This document shows positions 37,578 to 45,585 of a stretch of DNA of 64,000 nt, one piece after another. The stretch comes from Aggregatimonas sangjinii (GTDB taxonomy: Bacteria > Bacteroidota > Bacteroidia > Flavobacteriales > Flavobacteriaceae). Both the position numbers and the translations under genes were made by a program. The notes under the pieces were generated by a model. It searched no databases, was not told the origin of the DNA, and saw nothing but the letters and a program-made list of their open reading frames with translations. Position 1 is the stretch's first letter, and each line of letters opens with the position of its first letter. The stretch lies in NCBI RefSeq assembly GCF_005943945.1, contig NZ_CP040710.1, positions 3,517,501 through 3,581,500 on the forward strand, in the 5' to 3' direction.

Positions 37578-37763
37578 GTTCAAAGTTTGAAATTTAGACT
37601 ATTTAATTAGTACGGGGAAATGAACTTTTTAGAAGTAATGAACATTGGAACCTGGAATAGTTTAGATAAACGACCGTTTAATTATCATCTAGCTATTAAA
37701 TGCTAAGCAGATACAAATTGAGCCAAATAATCATTTTATTCAACTCATTTTTTTATTATTTTT

Positions 37764-37790
37764 GAGCCGAATATTATTCCTAATCGGCTC
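37764..37790. promoter_or_regulatory. Palindrome at the fic start (candidate operator)
   Basis: Perfect 7-bp arms GAGCCGA (37764-37770) and TCGGCTC (37784-37790); the right arm abuts the ATG at 37791. A -7 element TATTTTTG (37757-37764) overlaps the left arm. A half-site GAGCCAAATAAT lies at 37720. This geometry suggests repression by a DNA-binding protein, possibly the Fic protein's own C-terminal winged helix. Confidence 0.5.
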
Positions 37791-38882
37791 ATGAAATACA
37801 ATTGGCAACAGAAGGACTGGCCTAATTTTCAATACAAGACAGATGTTATTGAAGATTTACTGTATGATTTCGCGCAGCGAACTGGTCGTATCAGTGGAGT
37901 TTTAGAGGGTTTTTCAGAATCGGAGCAGACAGATGCTATGATAAACCTGATGGTTTCCGAGGCTATCAAAACCTCGGAGATTGAAGGCGAATATCTGAGC
38001 CGTAAAGACGTTATGTCCTCCATCAGAAGAAATTTAGGGTTAAATCCTGAACTCCCCATATCGAAAGATAAAAGAGTGGAAGGGATAACAGACTTAATGC
38101 TAGCCATCCGCAAACATTTTAAAGCTCCGCTCACTGAAAAGATACTATTTGGTTGGCATACCATGCTCATGAAAGGCAGTAAAGGAATCCAAGTTGGTCA
38201 GTGGCGTTCGCATGAAGAACCCATGCAAATAGTATCTGGAGCAATTGGCAGAGAAGTAGTTCATTTTGAAGCTCCACCTTCAAATACCGTTTCTTCTGAA
38301 ATGAGCAGGTTTATAACATGGTTCAATGAATCTCAAAATAGTATCAAAAAACCTATTATAAGGTCAGCTATCGCCCATCTGTATTTTGAAACCATACACC
38401 CTTTTGAAGATGGCAATGGCAGAATAGGTAGGGCTGTAGCTGAGAAGGCACTTTCTCAAAGTACTGGTCGTCCAGTTTTGTTCAGTCTTTCCAAATCCAT
38501 CGAAAGCAATAAGACCAATTATTACGATGCTTTGAAAGCAGCTCAGCGTTCCAATGAAATCACCGATTGGATAAATTACTTTGTCAAAACGGTGTTGGAT
38601 GCTCAAATCGATGCTGAGCAAGAAATCGAGTTTGCTTTAATGAAAACCAAGTTCTTTGACCAAAACAAAGATGAACTCAACGAGCGTCAACAAAAAGTTG
38701 TTCGCAGAATGCTGGAAGAAGAGCACCAAGGTTTTGAAGGGGGGATGAACGCTCGTAAATATGTATCACTTGCAAAGACTTCGAAAGCAACCGCTACAAG
38801 GGATTTGCAAGATTTGGTGGCTAAGGGAATTTTTAAGCCTATAGGTGGTGGTCGCAGTACTAGGTATGAAATCAAAATTTGA
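37791..38882 (+). CDS. Fic-family AMPylase-like protein with C-terminal winged helix
   Basis: A 363-residue Fic protein. The active-site loop H203-PFEDGNGRIGR214 is complete, including the invariant histidine. Upstream, T61-SEIE65-G66 fits the (S/T)xxxE(G/N) inhibitory helix, which places the antitoxin-like element in the same chain. The C-terminus (residues about 290-363; LNERQQKVVRRMLEE and KATATRDLQDLVAKGIF) is a winged helix-turn-helix. Fic enzymes usually attach AMP to protein targets. It is the only island gene on the + strand and carries a palindrome at its start codon. Confidence 0.9.
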   Translation: MKYNWQQKDWPNFQYKTDVIEDLLYDFAQRTGRISGVLEGFSESEQTDAMINLMVSEAIKTSEIEGEYLSRKDVMSSIRRNLGLNPELPISKDKRVEGITDLMLAIRKHFKAPLTEKILFGWHTMLMKGSKGIQVGQWRSHEEPMQIVSGAIGREVVHFEAPPSNTVSSEMSRFITWFNESQNSIKKPIIRSAIAHLYFETIHPFEDGNGRIGRAVAEKALSQSTGRPVLFSLSKSIESNKTNYYDALKAAQRSNEITDWINYFVKTVLDAQIDAEQEIEFALMKTKFFDQNKDELNERQQKVVRRMLEEEHQGFEGGMNARKYVSLAKTSKATATRDLQDLVAKGIFKPIGGGRSTRYEIKI

Positions 38883-38921
38883 CAACTAAAAAAGCTGCCA
38901 ATTACTTGAGGGCTTTTTAGC

Positions 38922-38937
38922 GGTCCGGACGGGACTC
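38922..38937 (-). repeat. Partial tRNA-Asp 3' end, degenerate copy
   Basis: GGTCCGGACGGGACTC on the + strand, 107 bases before the equivalent tRNA segment. It differs from the intact tRNA at one position in 16. It marks an earlier insertion scar at the same site. Confidence 0.6.
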
Positions 38938-38995
38938 CCTCCTACGGCGGGTAAACTTCTCGTCCCTCCAATTTTTTCTCTTAAACAAACTCCAT

Positions 38996-39022
38996 AAAAA
39001 AGCCCCAACAAATGTTGAGGCT
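38996..39022 (-). terminator. tRNA-Asp terminator
   Basis: On the minus strand AGCCTCAACA pairs with TGTTGGGGCT around a two-base loop and is followed by a T-run. It begins just after the tRNA 3' end. Confidence 0.8.
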
Positions 39023-39027
39023 TATTG

Positions 39028-39101
39028 CGGTCTGGACGGGACTCGAACCCGCGACCCCCTGCGTGACAGGCAGGTATTCTAACCAACTGAACTACCAGAC
39101 C
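39028..39101 (-). tRNA. tRNA-Asp (anticodon GTC)
   Basis: A 74-base cloverleaf: acceptor arms GGTCTGG/CCAGACC with discriminator G, anticodon stem CCTGC/GCAGG with loop CTGTCAC, and T arm GCGGGTTCGAGTCCCGT. The GTC anticodon and discriminator G fit aspartate identity. CCA is not encoded. Its 3' end is the island's insertion target. Confidence 0.95.
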
Positions 39102-39242
39102 AATAATCTTATCCGCCTTTGGCGAACTTCCGCAACAGCGGAATTCAAATCTTGTTCAAATGCCCACCTCTCGGTAAGCGACTGCAAATATACATTGCTA
39201 TTTCTATTGCACAAACAATTTTCTTTAAAAAAGAAGCGGCAC

Positions 39243-40172
39243 CTAGAGAAATTTCTGGCGCTCGGTCATGTAGGTGTTGAAAATGGTCGAGAAATCGCCT
39301 TTAACGTCCACCTCGACGTATTTGATGCGGTACTGGGCACATTTCATTTTTAAGGCTTGAAAATAGGCGCCGACCGATTTTTCATAGGCCTCCTTGATGT
39401 TGTCGGAATATAAATCGATATGCTCGCCGGTCTCTACATCAATATAACGCTTTGGGGTATTTTCAAAATTGAAACGCGACTCCTTATCCTTATCCAACAA
39501 ATGAAAGAGAATGACCTCGTGCTTGTTGTACTTCAAATGCCGCAGCGCATCGAAAAGCTTTTCATCATCGGTAGCGGTCTGAAACATATCGGTAAACAGA
39601 AAAATAAGGCTCCTTCGCTTTATCTTTTCTGCGATCAAATGCAAATAGGTGTAGGTTTCGGTGGCTTTTGCCGGCTTGGCCTGCATACTGATTTCGGAAA
39701 GCTTGGCCAATAGCATTTGGTGATGACGTTCGCTGCCCTTTTCAGGTGTATACAAATGATATTCATCTGAATACACGCTGAGTCCGACCGCATCGCGCTG
39801 TCGCTTTAGAATATTCATCAAGGCCGCGATGGCCAAAACTCCGAATCCGATTTTGTTAAGATTCCCGATACCCAACTGCTTTACTTCGGGATAATACATC
39901 GATGCCGAACTGTCCAGAATCATATGACATCTGAGATTGGTCTCCTCTTCGTAGCGCTTGGTATACAGCTTATCCGTTTTGGCGAAGAGCTTCCAATCGA
40001 TGTGCTTGGTACTCTCGCCATTATTATAGATTTTATGCTCCGCGAATTCAGCGGAAAAGCCGTGAAACGGACTCTTATGAATACCACTGATGAATCCTTC
40101 GACTACCTGATTCGCCGTAAGTTCAAGATTCTGGAATAGGGATGTCTTGTTTAATTCGGATTGGAGATTCAT
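39243..40172 (-). CDS. DUF58-domain protein (vWA-like)
   Basis: A 309-residue DUF58 protein. The KHIDWKLFAKTDKLYTKRYEEE block (shown in part) is the DUF58 signature; a vWA-like MIDAS motif follows as D87-S-S89-A-S91. In Bacteroidota it usually sits with a MoxR AAA+ ATPase and BatA/B proteins of an envelope stress or aerotolerance locus, but no MoxR gene is seen here. Cytoplasmic. Structural completeness is normal. Confidence 0.85.
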   Translation of the reverse strand: MNLQSELNKTSLFQNLELTANQVVEGFISGIHKSPFHGFSAEFAEHKIYNNGESTKHIDWKLFAKTDKLYTKRYEEETNLRCHMILDSSASMYYPEVKQLGIGNLNKIGFGVLAIAALMNILKRQRDAVGLSVYSDEYHLYTPEKGSERHHQMLLAKLSEISMQAKPAKATETYTYLHLIAEKIKRRSLIFLFTDMFQTATDDEKLFDALRHLKYNKHEVILFHLLDKDKESRFNFENTPKRYIDVETGEHIDLYSDNIKEAYEKSVGAYFQALKMKCAQYRIKYVEVDVKGDFSTIFNTYMTERQKFL

Positions 40173-40190
40173 AACGCTAAGATAGAAAAA

Positions 40191-40214
40191 GCCCCCTAAC
40201 CCCCGAAGGGGGAA
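40191..40214. repeat. C-rich palindromic element
   Basis: GCCCCCTAACCCCCGAAGGGGGAA. A related inverted unit is at 40272-40292 (TACCCCCTTTGGGGGTTAGGC) and another near 58324-58346, which suggests an interspersed REP-like element in this genome. Confidence 0.6.
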
Positions 40215-40230
40215 TAATTTAATTATTACG

Positions 40231-40260
40231 CAAAAAAAATCCTGCTTAGGGCAGGATTTT
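40231..40260 (-). terminator. trxA: Thioredoxin gene terminator
   Basis: Minus-strand stem AAATCCTGC/GCAGGATTT with loop CCTAA, followed by a run of Ts. It lies between the trxA stop and the DUF58 gene start, so it ends the trxA transcript; the loop side T/A run also allows weak bidirectional use. Confidence 0.8.
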
Positions 40261-40271
40261 CAGTCTTATAC

Positions 40272-40292
40272 TACCCCCTTTGGGGGTTAGGC
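40272..40292. repeat. C-rich palindromic element
   Basis: TACCCCCTTTGGGGGTTAGGC; the inverse partner of 40191-40214, together flanking the terminator hairpin. Confidence 0.55.
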
Positions 40293-40297
40293 GACCT

Positions 40298-40615
40298 TTA
40301 CAATACCGCGTCAATAGCGTCGGTATATACTTTCTTAGGTGACACGCCCACTTGTCTGCTCACGATTTCACCGTCTTTAAAGACCAATACCGTTGGTATG
40401 TTTCGAACGCCGTATTTAGCCGCAAATTCTTGGTTCGCGTCTACATCGACCTTACCAACGACCGCTTTACCTTCATATTCAGTACTTACTTCATCGATAA
40501 CCGGGCCGACCATTCTACAGGGTCCGCACCAAGCTGCCCAAAAATCAACGACTACTGGTTTATCACTTTTTAGTACTACTTCGTCAAAAGTAGCATCTGT
40601 TATTTCTAATGCCAT
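40298..40615 (-). CDS. trxA: Thioredoxin
   Basis: A standard 105-residue thioredoxin with active site W29-C-G-P-C33 in FWAAWCGPCRMVGPV and the cis-proline loop NIPTVLVFKDG. It reduces protein disulfides in the cytoplasm using thioredoxin reductase and NADPH. A TAACTTTG -7 element lies about 25 bases upstream (40639-40646 on the minus strand). A strong terminator follows, so it is probably monocistronic. Confidence 0.95.
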   Translation of the reverse strand: MALEITDATFDEVVLKSDKPVVVDFWAAWCGPCRMVGPVIDEVSTEYEGKAVVGKVDVDANQEFAAKYGVRNIPTVLVFKDGEIVSRQVGVSPKKVYTDAIDAVL

Positions 40616-40930
40616 TTTGTTTAATTTTTATAATTACACAAAGTTAGTCAAATATTCCGCTGTTTCCTTACCCTCTCCGTATTCCTTTTGACTATGCCGT
40701 CATCAGGGGAATTTATTGAAAGTAAGGCCGCTAAACTCAAATGCTTCGGCCTATGGAAATCATCACCTCGCAAGCAAAACCCCAATCGTGAATAGCACAA
40801 ACGGATGGCCGATTCAAAGTCACTTTATTTATTTCCTTTAATTTTTGCTGAATGAACTTCGTACAACCATCCTTTTTCCGAATTTCCATCGCACGTATGG
40901 TCGCTAATTGGATTCAAAAAAGTATAATTA
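40616..40930. other. Intergenic between trxA and dnaE
   Basis: Contains the trxA promoter side and the dnaE 3' end. A TAACTTTG -7 element (complement of 40639-40646) is the only feature recognised. No ORF, RNA or strong hairpin is evident. Confidence 0.5.
40639..40646 (-). promoter_or_regulatory. Candidate trxA -7 element (TAACTTTG)
   Basis: Exact TAnnTTTG match on the minus strand, 24 bases before the trxA ATG. A -33 partner at the expected distance is not evident. Confidence 0.4.
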
Positions 40931-43900
40931 CTAGTTCAATTTGTAATGCACCTGGTTTTCTTCCAACTGCTGCAACAATTCACTCGAGATCCGTACTTTC
41001 TGCTTTCTAGCCACCAAATTCACTTTTATTTTTTCTTCCATCTCGTACACCACGAAATTCAAGGTATGGTCGCCCTTATGCGATACCAAAGTATCTTTCA
41101 ATTGATGTACGTTCTCTTCCTGTAACTCGTTGATGTTTAATTTGATGGTCAGCTTCTTGGCATAGGCTTCCATCACTTCCTGCAAGAGTATAAAACTATT
41201 GAACTGCATTCTGGGGTCGCCTTTTTTGCCGGTGTCGCGGTTTACCCAGCCATCACGCACATACATTTTTACGTAGGCAAATGAATTGATCATCAAAAAG
41301 TGACGGAACTTTAAATATTCTTCCCCGAAAATGCGAAACTCGTGCGAATCGGTATAATCCTCCATGGTGAATAGCGCCCAGCCCTTTCCGTTTTTGGAAA
41401 TCCGATGCTGTACGTCGGTAATGACCCCGGCAAACGATAGCTCTCGGTTTACGTAGTTTTCCAATTCATTGGCACAGGTTACACTGGCATTACAAAAGGC
41501 ATTGATTTCTGTCTTAAAATCGTCTAACGGATGTCCGGAAATGTAGATACCGACCACTTCTTTTTCCCTACGAAGCTTTTCCATAGTGCCCCACTCCTCA
41601 CAGGGAGGTACTTCTGGTTCCGGAATCTGGGCCTCGCTGATGCCCCCGAACATATCCATCTGGCTGGAGTTCTTATTTTCCTGATATTTCGCGGCGGACT
41701 TGATCACTTTTTCCAAAAAGGTGATGCCATCCCCCTCGGTATGGAAATATTGTGCGCGATGTGTCGTACCGAAAGAATCGAATCCGCCGGCTACGGCCAA
41801 ATTCTCAAAGGCCTTTTTATTCGCTGCCCGAAGGTCGATACGTTTGGCCAAATCAAAAACGGAGGTATAATTGCCGTCTTTCTTACGATGCTCCACAATG
41901 GTCTCGACCGCCGAACGCCCGACCCCTTTGATGGCCCCCATCCCAAAACGGACGGCCCCTCTTTTGTTTACGGCAAATTTGTAGTACGATTCATTCACAT
42001 CGGGTCCCAGCACTTCCAATCCCATACGCTTGCATTCCTCCATAAAGAAGGTCACCTGTTTGATATCGTTCATATTATTACTCAATACCGCGGCCATGTA
42101 TTCGGCAGGGTAATGCGCTTTTAGATAGGCGGTCTGATAGGCGATATACGCATAACAGGTCGAATGGCTCTTGTTAAAGGCATAGGCGGCAAAGGCTTCC
42201 CAATCTTTCCATATTTTTTCGAGGGTCTCCTTCGGATGGCCGTTGGCTTCGCCCCCTTCCAAGAATTTGGGTTTCATTTTCTGGAGTACCGCGAAAATCT
42301 TTTTCCCCATCGCCTTTCGCAAAACATCGGCCTCGCCTTTCGAGAAACCGGCCAATTTCTGGGACAGCAGCATCACCTGCTCCTGATAAACGGTGATACC
42401 ATAGGTTTCCTTCAAGTACTCTTCCATATCGGGCAGGTCGTACTTGATTTCGGCCATTCCGTTCTTCCGTTGAATGAAATCGGGAATGTACTCCATCGGT
42501 CCCGGACGGTACAACGCATTCATGGCGATCAGGTCATCAAAAACGGAAGGTTTCAAGTCCTTCATGTGTTTTTGCATTCCCGGCGATTCGTATTGGAATA
42601 TCCCTACCGTATCCCCTCTTTGGAAAAGTGCGTAGGTCTTTTCATCGTCCAACGGAAAATCGTCCGGCACCAATTCGATGCCGTGTTTGGCCTTTACGAT
42701 CTTGACCGTATCCTTGATCAGGGTCAGGGTTTTCAATCCCAGGAAATCCATTTTTAACAGTCCTGCGCTCTCAACAACGGAGTTATCGAATTGAGTGACG
42801 TACAGATCGGAATCCTTGGCCGTCGCGACGGGTACGAAATTGGTAATATCGTCGGGCGTAATGATTACCCCACAGGCATGAATTCCCGTATTTCGCACCG
42901 AACCTTCCAACGTACGTGCCATTTTTACGGTCTGACCTTCCAAATCGTCGCCATCATGGATGTTGAGCAGTTGGTGGACTTTCTCCAAATCCTCGGCCCT
43001 GAATTTCTTTTTCAAATCGGCATCCGACTGCCCGAAAATCTTGCCTAGTTTAGACATGGTCGGAATCAACTTCGCGATCCTATCGGCATCGCCCAAGGGC
43101 AGATCGAGCACCCGCGCCGTATCGCGAATCGATGACTTCGCCGCCATGGTACCATAGGTGATGATCTGTGCGACTTGGTTAGCGCCATACTTCTTGATGA
43201 CGTAATCCATCACCCGACCCCTGCCTTCATCATCAAAATCGATATCGATATCGGGCATCGATACCCGCTCCGGATTCAAAAACCGCTCAAAAAGCAGATT
43301 GTACTTTAGGGGATCGATATTGGTGATCCACAAACAATAGGCAACTACCGAGCCGGCCGCTGAACCACGCCCCGGCCCTACCGAAACATCCATATTCCTG
43401 GCCTCGCGGATAAAATCCTCCGTAATCAAAAAATAACCGGGATAGCCTGAATTCTTGATGGTATCCAGTTCAAAATCGATACGTTCCGCTATTTCCGGCG
43501 TAATCTCTTCGTATCGCTTTTTAGCACCTTCATAGGTGATGTGTCGCAAATAGGCGTTTTCGCCCCGATTACCTCCATCTACAGCATCTTCCGCCACCTT
43601 GAATTCCTCGGGAATATCGAATTTGGGCAGTAATACATCGCGGGCGAGATCATAAGGCTCCACTTTATCGATGACCTCCTGAATGTTTAAAATAGATTCC
43701 GGAAGGTCTTCGAACATACGCTTCATCTCGTCCTGAGACTTAAAGTAGTACTCTTGGTTCGGCAGTCCGTAGCGGTAACCACGGCCCCGCCCGATCGGCG
43801 TGGCCTGCTTTTCACCATCTTTTACGCACAAGAGAATATCGTGGGCATCGGCGTCTTCCTTCGCGCAGTAGTAGGTGTTGTTCGTCGCCACCAGTTTGAC

Positions 43901-45316
43901 CTCGTGTTTTTGGGCCATCGGAACCAAGACCTTGTTGACCCGATCTTCATCTTCCTGCCCATGACGCATAATTTCGACATACAGGTCCTCCCCGAATTGT
44001 TCTTTCCACCATAGTAACGCGTCTTCTGCTTGATTTTCACCAACGTTGAGGATTTTTCCCGGTACCTCCCCATACAGGTTTCCGGTCAACACGATAATAT
44101 CCTCTTTGTACTGCGCTATTATATTTCGGTCGATTCGGGGTACGTAGTAAAATCCGTCGGTATAGGCAATGGACGACATTTTCGCCAGATTGTGATAGCC
44201 TTTTTTATTCTTGGCCAAAAGCACGATTTGGTAACCGTAGTCCTTTACACTTTTATTCGTATGGTCATCGCAGACGAAAAATTCGCAGCCGATGATGGGT
44301 TTGATTTCGTTTTCGGTCGGCTGCTCGCCATTTTCGACAGCCGCGGCATTTCGTTCTTTGACGGCAGTATTGTGGGCTTTGATTTCTTTGACAAAATGAA
44401 AGGCGCCCATCATATTGGCATGGTCGGTAATCGCGACCGCCGGCATGTTGGCCTCTGCGGTAACTTTTACCAAATCCCTTACCGAAATGGTAGACTGCAG
44501 TACCGAAAACTGTGAATGGTTGTGCAGATGGGCAAAAGAGGCTTCCTCTAGCGTTTGAATGTTCTTCTCGATCTCGGCTTCCGATACCCCATCCGTATCT
44601 TTTTCCCAGAGGGCATCGGCAATTTTCTTCGATGCTTTTTTAAGATTGATGTGCTTAAGGCCGATAAGTTGAATCGGTTGCGGATTCGCCTCTAAAAAAT
44701 CTTCGAAGTAACCGGGTTGAACGTCCAACTTTTCAAGGGGATAATGCTTTCTTCGAACGAGCTCCAAGAAACATCTGGTCGTAGCCTCTACATCGGCGGT
44801 GGCATTGTGCGCCTCCCCAAAAGGCTCCCCGAATAAATGCTGGTGCAACTCCGTTAAGGTGGGAAGTTTGAATTTTCCGCCACGCCCCCCTGGAATTTGA
44901 CAAAGGGTCGCCGTCTCCTCGGTACAGGTATCCAAAACCGGTAGTTCCTGCAAAGGGTTGGCCACCTTTAGCCTGTGGAACTCCGCACCCATAATATTCA
45001 GATCAAAGCCGACATTTTGCCCGACAATGAATTTCGTTTTCGACATGGCCGTATTGAACTTCTCCAAGACCTCTGCCAAGGGCACCCCCTTTTGCTCGGC
45101 CAGCTCGGTAGAGATACCGTGAATCTGCTCCGCATCATATGGAATATTGAAGCCATCTGGCCGCACCAAATAATCTTGATGCTCGATAACCTGACCCATC
45201 GCATCATGCAACTGCCAGGCGATTTGAATACAACGAGGCCAGTTGTCGGTGTCGGTGATAGGCGCATCCCATCTTTTAGGAAGGCCAGTGGTTTCGGTAT
45301 CGAAAATGAGGTACAT
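40931..45316 (-). CDS. dnaE: DNA polymerase III alpha subunit fused to a proofreading exonuclease domain
   Basis: A 1461-residue replicative polymerase. Residues 1-200 are a DnaQ-like 3'-5' exonuclease: FDTETTG with D6 and E8, then HNATADVEATTRCF for Exo III. A PHP domain follows from about 265 (FAHLHNHSQFSVLQ). The polymerase palm has the catalytic Asp triad region PDIDIDFDDEGRGR near 688-700 and later SVGPGRGSAAGS. A tudor/OB-like C-terminal region ends the chain. The fusion replaces a separate epsilon subunit and occurs in Bacteroidota. It is the replicative copy; the 55079 protein is a second, shorter alpha. Confidence 0.95.
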   Translation of the reverse strand: MYLIFDTETTGLPKRWDAPITDTDNWPRCIQIAWQLHDAMGQVIEHQDYLVRPDGFNIPYDAEQIHGISTELAEQKGVPLAEVLEKFNTAMSKTKFIVGQNVGFDLNIMGAEFHRLKVANPLQELPVLDTCTEETATLCQIPGGRGGKFKLPTLTELHQHLFGEPFGEAHNATADVEATTRCFLELVRRKHYPLEKLDVQPGYFEDFLEANPQPIQLIGLKHINLKKASKKIADALWEKDTDGVSEAEIEKNIQTLEEASFAHLHNHSQFSVLQSTISVRDLVKVTAEANMPAVAITDHANMMGAFHFVKEIKAHNTAVKERNAAAVENGEQPTENEIKPIIGCEFFVCDDHTNKSVKDYGYQIVLLAKNKKGYHNLAKMSSIAYTDGFYYVPRIDRNIIAQYKEDIIVLTGNLYGEVPGKILNVGENQAEDALLWWKEQFGEDLYVEIMRHGQEDEDRVNKVLVPMAQKHEVKLVATNNTYYCAKEDADAHDILLCVKDGEKQATPIGRGRGYRYGLPNQEYYFKSQDEMKRMFEDLPESILNIQEVIDKVEPYDLARDVLLPKFDIPEEFKVAEDAVDGGNRGENAYLRHITYEGAKKRYEEITPEIAERIDFELDTIKNSGYPGYFLITEDFIREARNMDVSVGPGRGSAAGSVVAYCLWITNIDPLKYNLLFERFLNPERVSMPDIDIDFDDEGRGRVMDYVIKKYGANQVAQIITYGTMAAKSSIRDTARVLDLPLGDADRIAKLIPTMSKLGKIFGQSDADLKKKFRAEDLEKVHQLLNIHDGDDLEGQTVKMARTLEGSVRNTGIHACGVIITPDDITNFVPVATAKDSDLYVTQFDNSVVESAGLLKMDFLGLKTLTLIKDTVKIVKAKHGIELVPDDFPLDDEKTYALFQRGDTVGIFQYESPGMQKHMKDLKPSVFDDLIAMNALYRPGPMEYIPDFIQRKNGMAEIKYDLPDMEEYLKETYGITVYQEQVMLLSQKLAGFSKGEADVLRKAMGKKIFAVLQKMKPKFLEGGEANGHPKETLEKIWKDWEAFAAYAFNKSHSTCYAYIAYQTAYLKAHYPAEYMAAVLSNNMNDIKQVTFFMEECKRMGLEVLGPDVNESYYKFAVNKRGAVRFGMGAIKGVGRSAVETIVEHRKKDGNYTSVFDLAKRIDLRAANKKAFENLAVAGGFDSFGTTHRAQYFHTEGDGITFLEKVIKSAAKYQENKNSSQMDMFGGISEAQIPEPEVPPCEEWGTMEKLRREKEVVGIYISGHPLDDFKTEINAFCNASVTCANELENYVNRELSFAGVITDVQHRISKNGKGWALFTMEDYTDSHEFRIFGEEYLKFRHFLMINSFAYVKMYVRDGWVNRDTGKKGDPRMQFNSFILLQEVMEAYAKKLTIKLNINELQEENVHQLKDTLVSHKGDHTLNFVVYEMEEKIKVNLVARKQKVRISSELLQQLEENQVHYKLN

Positions 45317-45585
45317 TATATATGTTTTTTATTCCATAGCGGAAGGAATGTGTTGAAACTGGCTTACCGTCAAAACAAAACGGCATTCCTTGTAGTAATT
45401 CTACCCTTGGGCATAAGAATACAGGATTCGTTTTATGGAATTTTTGATGGTAAAAAGTAACGATAAAAATACAATAATAGGGCAGTTTCAAAAAAGGGAG
45501 TTGTTAGGAGTTATCAACTTGCGGAATTTCGTTCTAAGCGAATCATGAACATTGGCTATATTTAGGGAAACACAACAACGAACCG

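Larger units (their letters stand above)
38919..39039. repeat. Right 121-bp direct repeat of the island (attR-like, tRNA-proximal)
   Basis: Partner of 31901-32021. It runs into the intact tRNA-Asp 3' end. Mismatches are scattered (about six), showing the island is not freshly inserted. Confidence 0.85.

Noticed and set aside
32022-38911. Canonical integron with attC sites
   Set aside because: No RYYYAAC/GTTRRRY pairs or 60-140-bp attC folds were found around the repeated motif, and the only recombinase is a broken serine-type. Only a cassette-like organisation is claimed.
39012-39353. 113-aa + strand ORF starting in the tRNA region
   Set aside because: It runs through the tRNA-Asp and into the DUF58 gene on the opposite strand, with no start signal or homologous composition.
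41531-45267. Long + strand ORFs over dnaE (up to 197 aa)
   Set aside because: All lie antisense to the 1461-aa polymerase with conserved motifs across its length, so they are shadow frames.
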